This document shows, piece by piece, positions 33,776-44,280 of a stretch of 64,000 nucleotides of DNA; position 1 is the first letter of the stretch, and each line of letters starts with the position of its first letter. The notes under the pieces were generated by a model. The model was not told where the DNA came from, made no database searches, and worked only from the letters and a program-made list of their open reading frames with translations. A program made the position numbers and the translations under genes. The stretch is from Aradus depressus (taxonomy: Eukaryota > Arthropoda > Insecta > Hemiptera > Aradidae): contig OY759217.1 in assembly GCA_963662175.1 (NCBI GenBank), positions 11,968,562-12,032,561 on the forward strand. Reading direction: 5' to 3'.

Positions 33776-34079
33776 GGTTAGGTTAGGTTTTATGACTCAT
33801 GCCCGGGCTTTAACTACGAGGTCATATCGCCTACTACCAGAGCGCTCTTTCGTGGAGCCCGACTCTACCCTAAATTTTTATTCACCTAGGGCAGGGGTCT
33901 TTAACGAGTACCTGACATCGTACAGGCTCGAGACCATCGCTTAACATCCCATCCGAAGGACAGCGTGCAGTTTATTTTACCTCCCAGATAAAATAAACTA
34001 AGAAGGGCCTCGGTCGGGTTTCGAACACACGTTCTTGAGCCCAGAAGACACGCATACCACTGAGCTACCGGCGCTCTCT
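33776..34079 (-). mobile_element. SINE family 1 with 11-bp TSD
   Basis: Flanked by ATAATGACTAA at 33765-33775 and 34080-34090. Reverse-oriented: the tRNA-like head with AGCTACCGGCGC is at the right and the GACTCATGCCCGGGCTTTAA end is at the left. There is a short internal loss after CTCTTTCGT. In BTG intron 2. Confidence 0.9.
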
Positions 34080-34099
34080 ATAATGACTAATATATAACA

Positions 34100-34355
34100 A
34101 CTTAACTTCAATGTCCTTATAAGGACAGTCACCAATTAATTTCCCACGAAACAGCCGATGGGGGAGGGATGGGTGGTCTAAGGAGGAGGGCTCGTCACAA
34201 AAACTACAATAACTGCCGATGTAATGTATCTATGAACAGAAAGATTAGTATGGAGATTCAGAAGCCCCTATGTATGTCAACTATTCATTTTTAGCTCGGA
34301 CCATTGGTGTTGGAAGCAGAGCGGTAAAATTAGTTCTGAGGAAGTACATTATCTG
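34100..34355 (-). repeat. Family D, partial
   Basis: Contains CCTTATAAGGACAGTCACCAA, AACTGCCGATGTAATGTATC, ATGTATGTCAACTATTCATTTT and GAGGAAGTACATTATCTG in the reverse order of family D. Confidence 0.65.
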
Positions 34356-34589
34356 TTAGTCTTATTTGCCCCCAGAAATATTTTTTGCTCTAAACCAGAC
34401 AACCCTATACAAATAATCCGACCGCAGAGAGCAGTGTCGTATGGCAAACTAGGTTAGGTTGGGAATAAGAGAATAGTTAAGAAAGTGGAACAAACCGCAC
34501 CTCCAATCTCGTCTACCTCCTAACATAGTATGTCCTTCTTCTGTCACTAAGAGCCACATTGAAAAAAATAAGAAACACAGGATGCTCTG

Positions 34590-34715
34590 AATCCTCGTAC
34601 TAAATTTCGTGTCGAAAAATTCATTACATCGGCAGTATCACAGTTTTTGAGTTGAGCCCCCCCCCCCCCCCCCTTCTTTGGTCAATTTGGATGAAACGTG
34701 TTCACAATCACAAAT
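34590..34715 (+). repeat. Family D fragment with poly(C)
   Basis: TCCTCGTACTAAATTTCGTG, TTCATTACATCGGCAGTATC, then GAGTTGAGC followed by 17 C (34657-34673) and GGTCAATTTGGATGAAA. Confidence 0.7.
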
Positions 34716-34730
34716 AGGAATTTATTCTTT

Positions 34731-35575
34731 ACTTCCCCAGCTGTATAAGAAGTCTAAATTCCATGAAAAACAACGTTCTGTCTGTTTGTGTGTCTGTGAA
34801 CACGATAACTCCCGATAGAATGTATCTACATGAAATTTTATATGTTTATCCGGAACCCTCTAACGACCAAACCTATTGTTTTTCAGCCAAATCGACCAAA
34901 AGGAAGAGGAAAATTAGGGGGAGAGGCCTTACTCAAAAACTCTAATAACTGCCGTTGTAATAAATATAACGACACAAAATTTCGTATGTGAATTAGGTTA
35001 GGTTTTATGACTCATGCCTGGGCTTTAACTACGAGGTCATATCGCCTAATACCAGAGTGCTCTTTTGTCACTCTGGTGGACATGAGCCCGACTCTACTGT
35101 GGGAATCCTAAATTTTGCATACCCTAAATTTTTATTCATCTAGGGTAGGGGTCTTTAACGAGTACCTGACATTGTACAGGCTCGGGACCATCGCTTAACG
35201 TCCCATCCGATGGACGGCGTGCTTAAGTTTATTTTACCTCCCAGATAAAATAAACTAAGAGCCTCAGTCGGGTTACGAACTCACACACTTGAGCTCAGAC
35301 GTAAAGCACGCATACCACTGAGCTACCGCTGCCATCAAAACATAAATGTATGTGAATTATAAATCCCATAAGAACGAAACATTAATATTCAGCGAATTCG
35401 GCAGAAATAAAGGGGGATCAGGGGGGCTAACAAAATTTAGTATGAGGATTTAGGAGCCTCTATGTAAGTCAACTGCTGAATATTAGCGCAAACGGTCGAC
35501 TGGTTTTGAAGATAGAGCGAAAAATTAATTAATTAGTTCTGGGGAAGTACATTACTGGTGATTCACAGACGACTT
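34731..35575 (-). repeat. Family D, near full copy with SINE inside
   Basis: Reverse copy from TACTTCCCCAGCTGTA at 34731 to CTGGGGAAGTACATTAC near 35541 and the GGTGATTCACAGACGACTT end. Contains GAACACGATAACTCCCGATA, ATAACTGCCGTTGTAATAAA and CGGTCGACTGGTTTTGAAG. The SINE at 34996-35347 interrupts it. Confidence 0.75.
34996..35347 (-). mobile_element. SINE family 1, full length with 12-bp TSD
   Basis: Flanked by GTATGTGAATTA at 34984-34995 and 35348-35359. It is the best reference copy, about 352 bases. Left tail GGTTAGGTTTTATGACTCAT; core CAGAGTGCTCTTTTGTCACT, TCTTTAACGAGTACCTGACA and CCTCCCAGATAAAATAAACT; right end with B box (inverse) CGGGTTACGAAC and A box (inverse) CCACTGAGCTACCG. Inserted in a family D copy. 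Confidence 0.92.
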
Positions 35576-35589
35576 TTTCATTTTTGTAA

Positions 35590-35655
35590 TCAAAAGATCG
35601 GAAAAAATGAAATTTCGGTCAAAAAATATCGTAAAACTGGGCAAGTAAAAAATAT
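35590..35655 (+). repeat. Family D tail fragment
   Basis: GATCGGAAAAAATGAAATTT and AAACTGGGCAAGTAAAAAAT. Lies next to the 34731-35575 copy in opposite orientation. Confidence 0.5.
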
Positions 35656-35924
35656 ATCATTTACAATTATTTTCTCCGAAGAAGAAATGGAGCGGGGAAT
35701 ATTAGTCATCACTTCCTGTAATATTATTATGGTTTAAACAAGACTGAACGCTTAGTCAACAAGAAGTAAATATTTGTTCAACATAAATACGAGTTGTTGT
35801 AACCATTTGATATAACCAGTCCACTCAGTAAAGTCTCAGCTTTACTACATGCATATATGAAAAATGTAACTATACTTAAAAATAATAAAATGTATTATTC
35901 TATTAAAGAAAATTTAAAAAAACA

Positions 35925-36292
35925 TAGTCGGTGAATCACCGTCGGTGAATTAATTAACTTTTCGCTCTATCTCCAAAAACCACAATAAATTCATTACATA
36001 GGCGGTTATTAGGATTTTTTAATTGAGCCCTCTCACCTAAATCCCATCCCATTGGTTGAAAATCAATAGGTGTTGTTGTCGTTAGAGGGTTGTGTATACA
36101 CGTATACAATTAGTGTCGATACATTCATTCTATCGGGAGTTATCGTGTTCACAGACACTTTTTTTCTTCTCATATTTGGAATCTATAGATCGGAAAACAT
36201 GAAATTCCGTGAAAAAAACTCACATAGAATTTTTGACAGATTACATAACATCCCCTATATACTTCCTATAGCTGGGGAAGTAAATAACTTGT
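35925..36292 (+). repeat. Family D, partial
   Basis: From AGTCGGTGAATCACCGTCGG through GCGGTTATTAGGATTTTTTA, TAGTGTCGATACATTCATTC, GGGAGTTATCGTGTTCACAG and GAAAACATGAAATTCCGTG to AGCTGGGGAAGTAAATAAC. The 102-codon frame at 36070 reads through it and is not a gene. Confidence 0.75.
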
Positions 36293-36516
36293 ATTATTTT
36301 GTACATACTTTGGTTTATTTTGTTTTATGGTTTCTTTATGTATTTTTTTCACATTTATTTAATTTAGTTATTTTGTAATTATTATTTTGTTTATATGTAT
36401 TTATTTATTTTTATTTGTATATACTTTATATCATTATTCTTGTTTTTCTTATTATTATTGTATTTTATCTTATTTTGTGTATATTGCCATTTATTTTTAT
36501 TTTTTATATATACTCA

Positions 36517-36712
36517 CTGTCATCAAATTTACTTATAGTTCTATTTTAACTGATTGTAAATGTACCAAATAAACAAAAAAAATAAAATAGTAATTGCAAC
36601 TCATGCCCGGGCTTCTGTCATCAAATTTACTTATAGTTCTATTTTAACTGATTGTAAATGTACCAAATAAACAAAAAAAATAAAATAGTAATTGCAACTC
36701 ATGCCCGCGCTT
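36517..36712 (+). repeat. 98-bp tandem duplication with a SINE tail scrap
   Basis: CTGTCATCAAATTTACTTAT starts at 36517 and again at 36615. Each copy ends with GCAACTCATGCCCGGGCTT (second: CCCGCGCTT), the tail end of SINE family 1. Only one substitution was noticed between copies, which suggests a recent duplication. Confidence 0.85.
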
Positions 36713-36849
36713 TAACTAAAAAAAAAGTTATTGAACAATTTGGCACCTACCAGATTTGATTAGTCCAAATGACAATTTTTTTTTTTCTAACAAAATATAA
36801 TTACTTTCATAAAATTGGAGCTTTCTGACCACAACACATAGTCAGTTCC

Positions 36850-36930
36850 TGTGACTGAGATCGGACGGGTTTCGAACCTTGACTTGATGCTGAGTAAGCT
36901 ACCTCAGACCTACACGGCGCTCAATATTCC
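36850..36930 (-). mobile_element. SINE family 1, tRNA-head scrap
   Basis: GGACGGGTTTCGAACC (inverse B box), then TGATGCTGAGTAAGCTACC and ACGGCGCTC. Only the head is left. Confidence 0.55.
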
Positions 36931-37129
36931 AACTTTATATTATGTGAGAAGCCACCGTATCATTACCATGTTTACGGGAAGCGCACAAACACGGTGGCTA
37001 TTTTATCCGTTAGTGTTTAGTATGGTTACTGAACCGTGGAGACTAAACAGACACAACCAGCATAAATTAGCTTACAAATATACTGTTGATGATATCCACT
37101 AAGCAGCTGCGAGTATATCTGGTTGTTTT

Positions 37130-37383
37130 TATACAAGAACTTCCACTATAGGGAACATACCCTTCGGCCCATTTGACTGAAAAATAATATATGTCGTATT
37201 TTTCGGGTTCTGGATGCTCATATAAAATATTTAGTGTGGAGACATCATTCCATCAGGAGTGTTTACAGTCCCAAAGACAGACAGGACATTTTTTTTCTTT
37301 TCTTTTTCTTCTGATTTTTAGAATCAACAATCAGCTAGTCGGAAACATGAAATTCCTGTTACTTCGCATGCCTGGGTAAGTTA
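37130..37383 (+). repeat. Family D, partial diverged
   Basis: CCTTCGGCCCATTTGACTGA, ATGTCGTATTTTTCGGGTTC, AGTGTGGAGACATCATTCCA and TCGGAAACATGAAATTCC, ending CTGGGTAAGTTAAA. Confidence 0.6.
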
Positions 37384-37384
37384 A

Positions 37385-38400
37385 AGTGTCATTGTTGTAA
37401 AATTAACCATTTCTATATAACCAAAGAACAATTTAATAATAATAATTCTTTATTGCGTAGGAAGATACATGGATCTTATTGGAAGAGATTGGAGTATTAT
37501 ATAAAATAGTGACCTTATAGACATAATGCAAAATAAATAAAAAACGTAAATGAGTAAATGATTGAGAACATAAAAAGTAGACTCAGGAGAAGAAAATGAA
37601 GATCTTTCATGCGTATAAATAATAGAAATAGATAATAGAAATGGAAATGGGGGGCCATACGTTAATATGGTTGAGGATAACATACAAAATAAATGACTAG
37701 CCTGGGACTAATAAAAGAAAAAGGAAAATAAATAACATTCTTGAAAATTAACATAAGTAAAAACAATAATAATGACTAAAGTAGAATATACATCAGTACA
37801 ATCCAATAATATTTATGTGCTACCCAGTATTGTTTTTCTATGTTGGAGAGCCTAAGTTAGGTAGACATAGAGAGAGGCGAGGTGGTCCAAGTGGTCTACA
37901 GCGAGGAGGGTGGCCTCCTGGGGAGGGGGCAAGTACCTAGCCAGGAGCATATCCCTGAGTGGAGAGTAGGCAGGACAGTGGAGGAGCAAATGGGCCAGGT
38001 CATCTCTCACAGTCCCATCAGCACACAGGGGGCATAAAATAACAATTTAGAACCCTTAAATCGGTACGATTAGCAATAAAAAAAAAAAAATTCCATAATT
38101 TTCAGCTATCGACAATTCCGAACAATAATTTTGTATTTGAGTATTATTTTGTACTTGTAAAGGTGAATCATTGGATACTTCCAGGTTACACACGATATTG
38201 TGACGGTGATTCATTTTAGACGGGGAGGAGGAGGGGGGGGGGGGGGGGGGGGAATGGAGTTAGGACGTTGCGTGTTTAGCAAACGTTAAGTAAACATTAA
38301 ATATGTGAATTACCAATATCCAGCAAACGTCACTGAACAGATATATATATATAGGAAAGTTCAAATAATGTATTGAGTAAAACCTTTTTTCGTCGATACA
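37385..38400 (+). repeat. Family F repeat interrupted by a LINE
   Basis: The halves 37385-37435 and 38041-38400 align with the uninterrupted 49975-50320: TTGTTGTAA, ACCAAAG, AACAATTTAGAACCCTTA, ATTCCATAATTTTC, GAATCATTGGATACTTCCAG and TAGACGGG. In both places it follows a family D end, so F may be an extension of D. The poly(G) at 38233-38252 falls inside. Confidence 0.6.
37436..38040 (-). mobile_element. LINE 3' end with ORF2 C-terminus, 9-bp TSD
   Basis: Flanked by AACAATTTA at 37427-37435 and 38041-38049. On the minus strand the coding end reads LCADGTVRDDLAHLLLHCPA, YSPLRDMLLARYLPPPQEAT and LASLYVYLT then a stop. This is the zinc-knuckle tail (C..C..D..H.L..CP.Y..R) of many LINE second ORFs. 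About 420 bases of 3' UTR follow, ending in (TTA)n on the plus strand. 5'-truncated. Confidence 0.85.
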
Positions 38401-38482
38401 TTCATTCTCTCGCATTCATAAGCACAGACAAGACAGGGCATTATATTTCCCCCAGCTGTACGAAGTATAGAGGAAATTACAT
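38380..38482 (+). repeat. Family D fragment, left of a SINE
   Basis: TTCGTCGATACATTCATTCT, then CACAGACAAGACAG and CCCCCAGCTGTACGAAG with GTATAGAGGAAATTACATAA. It continues at 38760 after the SINE. Confidence 0.6.
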
Positions 38483-38495
38483 AAACGGTGAGAAA

Positions 38496-38746
38496 GAGGG
38501 CACCGGTAGCTCAGTGGTATGCGTGCTTGCCTTCTGAGCTCGTTAAGCGACGGTTCCGAGCCTGTACGATGTCACGCACTCGTAAAAGATCTCTGGCCCT
38601 AGGTTAATAAAAATGTAGGGTAACCAAAATTTAGAATTCCTTCAGTAGAGTCGGGCTCATGTCCAACAGAGTGATGAAATAGCGCTCTGGTAGTAAGCGA
38701 TATGACCTCGTAGTTAAAGCGCGAGCATGAGTCATAATAACTAACT
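38496..38746 (+). mobile_element. SINE family 1 with intact A box and TSD
   Basis: Flanked by AAACGGTGAGAAA (38483-38495) and AAACGGTCAGAAA (38747-38759). It starts GCACCGGTAGCTCAGTGGTA (clear A box) and TGCTTGCCTTCTGAGCTC, then lacks the B box and the segment up to GTTAAGCGACGGTTCCGAGC. It ends AGCATGAGTCATAATAACTA. Confidence 0.88.
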
Positions 38747-38759
38747 AAACGGTCAGAAA

Positions 38760-39310
38760 ATCTATGTTTTGTTTTTCACTGAAATTTCATGTTTTTCAAT
38801 CACTTGATTGTGAAAATGAAAATGAAAGTATCCAGAACTCAGGGGGAGATTATGGAGGAGAGAAAGCCCAACTGCCGCTATATAAATATATCGGCAAAAA
38901 TTGTATATGTAAATACAAACCCCATAAGAACGATAGCTATCTATTTTCAGTCGAATCACCTAAAAGGAGGGGGACGGTGGAAATGGGGAGAGGATAAACA
39001 TAAAAAACCCAAAAAAAACTATCGTATTGAATACAATGATTTGGTATGATGATTCAGATATCCCTGAATAAGACACCTATTGATTTCAAACCAATTCACC
39101 GAATCGGTGAATTGGTTTCAGAGAGGAAGTGAAAAAATATTTAATTAATTCGTACTGGTGAAGTTCATTGTCGGTGATTCACCATCGACGACTAATTCAT
39201 TTTTTGGAATCAGATGGGAGAAAAAAAAACAACAGGAATTTCTGAGAAAACATCATCTAATCTCTAACCGATTATATAACATAACTTCCCGCTAAATTTT
39301 GTTATGAACT
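38760..39310 (-). repeat. Family D, partial copies
   Basis: Reverse-oriented: CTGAAATTTCATGTTTTTCA, GAACGATAGCTATCTATTTT, CAAATTGGTTTC-like block duplicated around the GAATCGGTGAATTGG, then GTGATTCACCATCGACGAC. Open frames at 38764-39049 follow the repeat and lack motifs. Confidence 0.6.
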
Positions 39311-39709
39311 AGTAAGATAGTAAACATTTGTCCGGCAACGTCCATACTTGCTTCTTTCTTGCGTCAATACACAGCTTCATCAAAATGTTCAATGTAAAAA
39401 TACACAAAATAAATAAATTCATTTCCAAGAATTTTTTTCTCCATTCTTTACTAAAGTTATGTTTTAAAATAATAAAATCGGGGGAAATTCTCTCCTTTGT
39501 AGAAGTCGACAGATGTTAACATTCAACATTTTGTACTTTCTAAGATCTCTCTCTATATAAGAAGGTATTTTCAAATTGTGAGTCATCTATACTGCGGGCT
39601 ATATAATTTGTGACATCACTAATGGGTATCTATGACCTTGCATATCTAAATGAAACAGATTAGCTGAAACACAACACTTTTGTTTCTCCCCTCTGTATGT
39701 ATCTATTTG

Positions 39710-40090
39710 GATTTTTACTTCCGCAGCAATATGAAGTATAGGGGAATTTATGTAATCGGTCAGAACTTCGATGCTGAGTTATCAATGGAATTTCATATTT
39801 TCAAATCGGATGCCAGAAATAAATAAAAAACAATCTGTGTCTGTGAACACGATAACTCCCGATAGAATGAATCTATCAACAAGAAATATTATATGTGTAT
39901 CTGGAATCCCATTCATGAGAACGACACCTATTAATTTTCAACCAAATCAGCCGACGGGAAGGGGTGATAAAAGATCTACTAAAAAAAAAAAAACAAAAAA
40001 AAACTGCTGATCAGATCGAAAATTGAACTGATTAATTTGTGCTGAGGAAATACATAGCCGGTTACTTTTTGTGTCGGTGAAATATAAATA
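39710..40090 (-). repeat. Family D, reverse copy
   Basis: TTTTTACTTCCGCAGCAATA, GAACACGATAACTCCCGATA, GAACGACACCTATTAATTTT and CAGCCGACGGGAAGGGG, ending CTGAGGAAATACATAGCCGG and the GTGTCGGTG word. Confidence 0.65.
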
Positions 40091-40619
40091 CAAACTTTTA
40101 TATGAAGAAATCACTATGTGTGACAACAAACAAACAAAGAAAAACATTGATTTTCAGTCTAATCAACCTGAGAAATAGCGAGTTTAAACATGGGAAAATA
40201 TATGTTATGAATTTGGAGTTGAGTTTATATCGGAAGTCAAAATCGAGCAAAGAGATAGAGGGCAGTCATTTCAAAGCAATAACAGGCAAAAAAAAAAAAA
40301 AAAAAAAAAAGTGTAAATAAAATGTTTTATGTACAACGAGGAATCCATAAATAGATATTGATTTTCAGCCAAATGGCTCAAAGAGAAAGAGGGGTGAGAT
40401 TTACTGTGTTCACATTTTAAGTATCAAAGAGATATCAGTCGGAAAAGCATTCTATTTTCATCACGACTAATTTCGACCATGCATCTAAACAATATTACAG
40501 TCACACTTGTTAAGAATTTTGTAGATCAATTTCAGATTTATCTAGATATAGTGGAAGGGCTGATATGAGACCTAAGCATCTTATCCCTTCCCTGTTAGCT
40601 CAAATGTACGAGTCCTAAA

Positions 40620-40795
40620 TGTTGCTCTTTAACGACTATCTGACATCGTACAGATTCGGGTCCATCGTTTAACGTCCCTTCCGAAGGACGGCGTACCTCA
40701 AAGGTTTTACTTCCTACATAAAAAGCCAAAGGGCCTCGGCCGAATTTCGAACCCGCCATCTTGAGTTCAGTAGGCTAGCACGCTACCTTTAGTGC
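40620..40795 (-). mobile_element. SINE family 1, tail-less copy
   Basis: CTGACATCGTACAGATTCGG, TTAACGTCCCTTCCGAAGGA, GGGCCTCGGCCGAATTTCGA, ACCCGCCATCTTGAGTTCAG and GGCTAGCACGCTACC. In BTG intron 2. Confidence 0.8.
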
Positions 40796-40904
40796 TATCT
40801 ACCTGACTTATCTAACTTTTATTTTAATTTCTTCTCGTTTCTAGATCTTTGGTTAATAGCAAAGTGATATCTACAGGTTGTCCTCCTGTTTCAAACGATC
40901 AGAT

Positions 40905-40990
40905 AATAATTCCTGGACACTGAGTTGGTTTGGTCGATAAAATCCAATAAGGCCGGGGTTCGAATCCGAGAGGTAGAAAAAAAAAAACAT
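40905..40990 (+). other. tRNA-like B-box segment with poly(A)
   Basis: GGTTCGAATCC at about 40948 preceded by GAGTTGGTTTGGTCGATAAA and followed by GAGAGGTAG and an A run. It looks like the head of a third, very short tRNA-derived SINE. Only one copy was seen. Confidence 0.35.
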
Positions 40991-41539
40991 TTAACCTTTG
41001 AAATGAAAACAACCTCATAGTACTTTCAAATGTTGTAAGTGCACTTAGTCTATAAAATATCAGTCCAACTGCTTTTCCCTTAAAATAAAATAAAATTTCT
41101 ACAAGAGGTTACATAACTATGTAGATATGTAAATTAATTTTTTTACATACATAATTATGTTCTTATGATTTTATCTAATTTGATTATATAAAGAGAGGTG
41201 GGAGTTTTAACTTGCGTCAGAAGGAAAATTAAATAAATCTGCTGTAACATTATCGACAGAGCGAAGCGAGGTTCATCCTTTTTGGTTTTTTGAGTCAGGA
41301 GACTTTTGAGTTTGTGTTTCACGAGTTTATTAAGTTTACCGGACAGTACCGTACAGTTTTTCGGTATGAACCAAATAGTAGTCATTTTAAAAAAATAATT
41401 AAAGACAACATATATTTTTGTGTCATTTCTACTGTTAGGTGTTGTCAAATGAATATTTGATTCTTGAACGAATTGAAAAGTTTTTCTATTAATATTGTTT
41501 TTAAAAATCACACTTATTTTCCATATTTTAAAAAACTAC

Positions 41540-41757
41540 ACTCCTTCCTTTTGACCGATTTGGCTGAAAATCAATAGGTGTCGTCCTTAGAGGATTCTGG
41601 ATACACATAAAAGTTCATATCGTGTTCACAGAGACAGTATCTCCCCTTTTTATAATTTTTGGAGTCAAGTCAGAAAAGATGAAATTCCGTTGGAACTCCG
41701 CATCGAATTTTTGACTGATTACATAACTTCCTCTATATAGGTCGGGAAGTAAAAAAA
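41540..41757 (+). repeat. Family D, partial
   Basis: CTTTTGACCGATTTGGCTGA, AATCAATAGGTGTCGTCCTT, CGTGTTCACAGAGACAG and AAATTCCGTTGGAACTCCGC through TACATAACTTCCTCTATATA to GGGAAGTAAAAA. Confidence 0.75.
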
Positions 41758-41759
41758 GA

Positions 41760-43010
41760 AAAATTAATAACGCAAAAAAAATACTATTCTGTATTCCTCT
41801 TGAAAATACATTGTTAGATGTATTTTTTAAAATGCTACTATTTAAATAAAGAGTACTCTTGTATTCATTCATTAGTTATCCTATTAGATACATTTCGCTA
41901 GTTATTAACTTTTTATTTATTTCTTATTATATTACTACTTGATGTAAGATACTTGTATTCAAAGGAAATAATAGTTCTGTCTCCAATTATATTTAATATT
42001 TAAAATTTAGATTAATTTCATTGTGTGTCTATTTATTCTTTATTATGTATTATTTCATTTTCGGTTAGTGTCACTTCTGTCTAAAATTCTTCATTTAATT
42101 AATAAGTTAAATTATGTTACTATTTATATAATTATAGAGTTTTTATTTTATTTTATATTTTTTCTCAACATAGTAAAATATCTGTTAGCCAGTAAGTAGT
42201 TCTCTTCAAATTTAAGTCCCGTTAACTGTGGTTTTCCCCGGATTTATTATCTGTTACCCTCGACCCTTCTGTACCCTTAGTTGAACGTAAGACCTCACAG
42301 TCTTCATGCCTTCTCCTCAACCATCTATATTCATAGTAAGTTTCCTTGTTGTTCATCAATGTGTATATGTATGTGAATGTATTAGGATGTATATATGTAT
42401 TTATGTGGAGTTGTATGAGTGAATATATATTTATGTACCTATATATAATTTTAATCGATCACCCATTATATTTTTCTAATCTTGATACCCCCATGTTTGT
42501 TAGGCCCTGATGATGATATGAAATATATCGAAACGTTGGCATTTGAATAGGGTTTTCTTCATTGACTGACCCTCAATACCCCCAGAATTTTAAAGGAAAT
42601 AATGTTTGATTGCATTCACACTAGAGTCTTTAATCATAAAATATAAATTTGATTTTTTTTTTCTTTATTTTTATTTGCGTTCAAATATTGTATTCTAAGA
42701 AATATAATATAATTCTAAGAATTATTATTTATAATTAATGGATTATTTTTAAGTTTTATTTATCACATCCCAAAACTGTAAATAAATAAAATTCATAAGA
42801 ATTTCGTAATAAATATGTAAATGAATAAATAATATGTTATATAAGAATAATTTCTTAAATATATTTTCCTAGTCTCTGAAAGTCACGTCATTTATGTGGA
42901 AGCCTTATGAAGGCAATGAAAACTATTTAGTTATAGCTAATGTGGGCTAGCAGTGATCAAACATTTAACGAACCAAATACATTACAAGAAGTGAGAAGAT
43001 GGGTGTGATG
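41760..43010. other. BTG intron 2 segment, no gene recognised
   Basis: AT-rich. At about 42505-42550 there is GGCCCTGATGATGATATGAA and ATCGAAACGTTGGCA, the motif typical of palindromic SINE/MITE tails (GATGATG..CGAAACG). No further structure was resolved. Confidence 0.3.
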
Positions 43011-43018
43011 GTGTTTAC

Positions 43019-43163
43019 CTGTAATGGTGTTTTAGGAGGTGTGGGAAGCGAGCCTTTTAAAGATTCATCTGAGAGAGAATCTTCGCTGCCGCTGCTACTG
43101 CCGCTGCTCTCCTTGTCGCTGAACGAGGCCAATGTGCAAAATGAACCTTTGTTTTCGCCAAAC
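43019..43163 (-). CDS. BTG3: BTG3-like gene, exon 2
   Basis: Acceptor TTTCTTTGTCAG|GTTTGG, donor CCATTACAG|GTAAAC. It joins exon 1 through a split Arg codon to give C-C-R-F-G-E-N-K, the family's RYGE junction. It continues GSFCTLASFSDKESSGSSSG and SEDSLSDESLKGSLPTPPKT, matching the BTG3 pattern of a hydrophobic strand (AFIVASF) followed by a Ser/acidic linker. It ends in phase 0. The plus-strand frame at 42999-43193 is a shadow. Confidence 0.92.
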
Positions 43164-43969
43164 CTGACAAAGAAAAAAAATTGTATAGAGTAGTAAAAGG
43201 ATACAAGTAAGGTCAGTTAGGGGTCTTTTTAACAAAGGAAAACAGGTTCTGAAGAGGAACGGAAAAACTAGTTTGAAAAGAGCAATAGAAAGAGGGCTGC
43301 TGGTTTGGGGTCTCACAAGGCAATGGTGCCTAAAGGTTTGACGATAAATCTGACTATATTAGGAGCGCACACACAGTTCGATATATCTCAGTCGACGCAA
43401 TGGAACAGGACGATCTTTTATTGTTATCTGCGGCTGTTTTGTTATGTAATAAAATTAAACGCAAAAAAAAAACAGAATAGTTTGGACAATAGGGTGGTTA
43501 ATTAAAAAGAAAACAATTTTCGCACATCGGATTTATAAAATATTCTAAATTATCTCTAGACCAGGTACACATATCACAATTTAATAAAGGAAAGTTAGAA
43601 TACCTAATCTCTTCCACTTCACTTTTGCGTTTAAAAGGTTATTATTATAGATAAACTTATTATAACCTCATTGATTATCGCCACGATAACCACATACACC
43701 ATACAATCAATTAATCTGTGTGATGAATGCATGAAAATTTCTTCAGATCAAAAACAGATCTGAAGACCAACCAATCGAACCCGAAGACGACATACATTAA
43801 ACGATTCATCGAACGATTGTCGATCGTTAGATTCATCTGACGATCAATTGCTTCGTGTATGGGTACCTTAAGGATACTGTATAGTAGAGAACGTCGGATA
43901 TCCGGGCGTACAAATAAATAACAAAATATAAGGATTTAAAATTGCAATTAATTCCAGAACGAATTAATC

Positions 43970-44280
43970 AATTAACTTTTCGCTACCCATTCAAAACAAG
44001 TTTGACCGTTTGCGCTAATATTCTAATAGTTCTTACATAGAAGCTCCTAAATCCTCGTACTAAATTTTGTGTTGATAAATTAATTACATCGAGACCGTGA
44101 ATAGAGACGCACGACGGTTTGGTGCGGTGGGCTGGTGGAGACTGGCCCAGGACAGAGTTGCATGGGGACATTTCCCGGACGAGGCCAAGGCTCCTGACGG
44201 GCTGTAGCGCCTATGATGATGATAAATTACATCGGCAGTTACTAGGGGTTTTGAAGTGAGTCCCCTCCTCTGGACACCCT
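43970..44280 (+). repeat. Family D, partial, with LINE micro-insertion
   Basis: Starts TAACTTTTCGCTACCCATTC and TTGACCGTTTGCGCTAATAT, TCCTCGTACTAAATTTTGTG, and resumes after 44221 with TACATCGGCAGTTACTAGGG and GTGAGTCCCCTCC. The interruption is annotated separately. Confidence 0.7.
44091..44221 (+). mobile_element. Very short LINE 3' end insertion
   Basis: Encodes RFGAVGWWRLAQDRVAWGHF then PDEAKAPDGL and a stop, the very end of an RTE-like or CR1-like LINE ORF (W..LA.DR..WR..V..A...GL). The tail is (GAT)n. The target bases AAATTACATCG recur at the right edge (from 44225), and the left edge has a slightly changed TTAATTACATCGA. About 130 bases, severely 5'-truncated. Confidence 0.75.

Noticed and set aside
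36070..36572. Hydrophobic open frames suggesting a membrane protein
   Set aside because: Phe/Tyr/Leu richness comes from T-rich DNA; the first part is family D sequence found elsewhere without the frame.
41155..41511. 118-codon open frame on the minus strand
   Set aside because: No family motif, lysine/isoleucine-rich as expected from AT-rich DNA, no convincing splice context; kept out for lack of support.
43780..43870. Palindrome-rich segment (GAACGATTGTCGATCGTT and similar)
   Set aside because: Could be a MITE end, but no second end or copy was found in the window.
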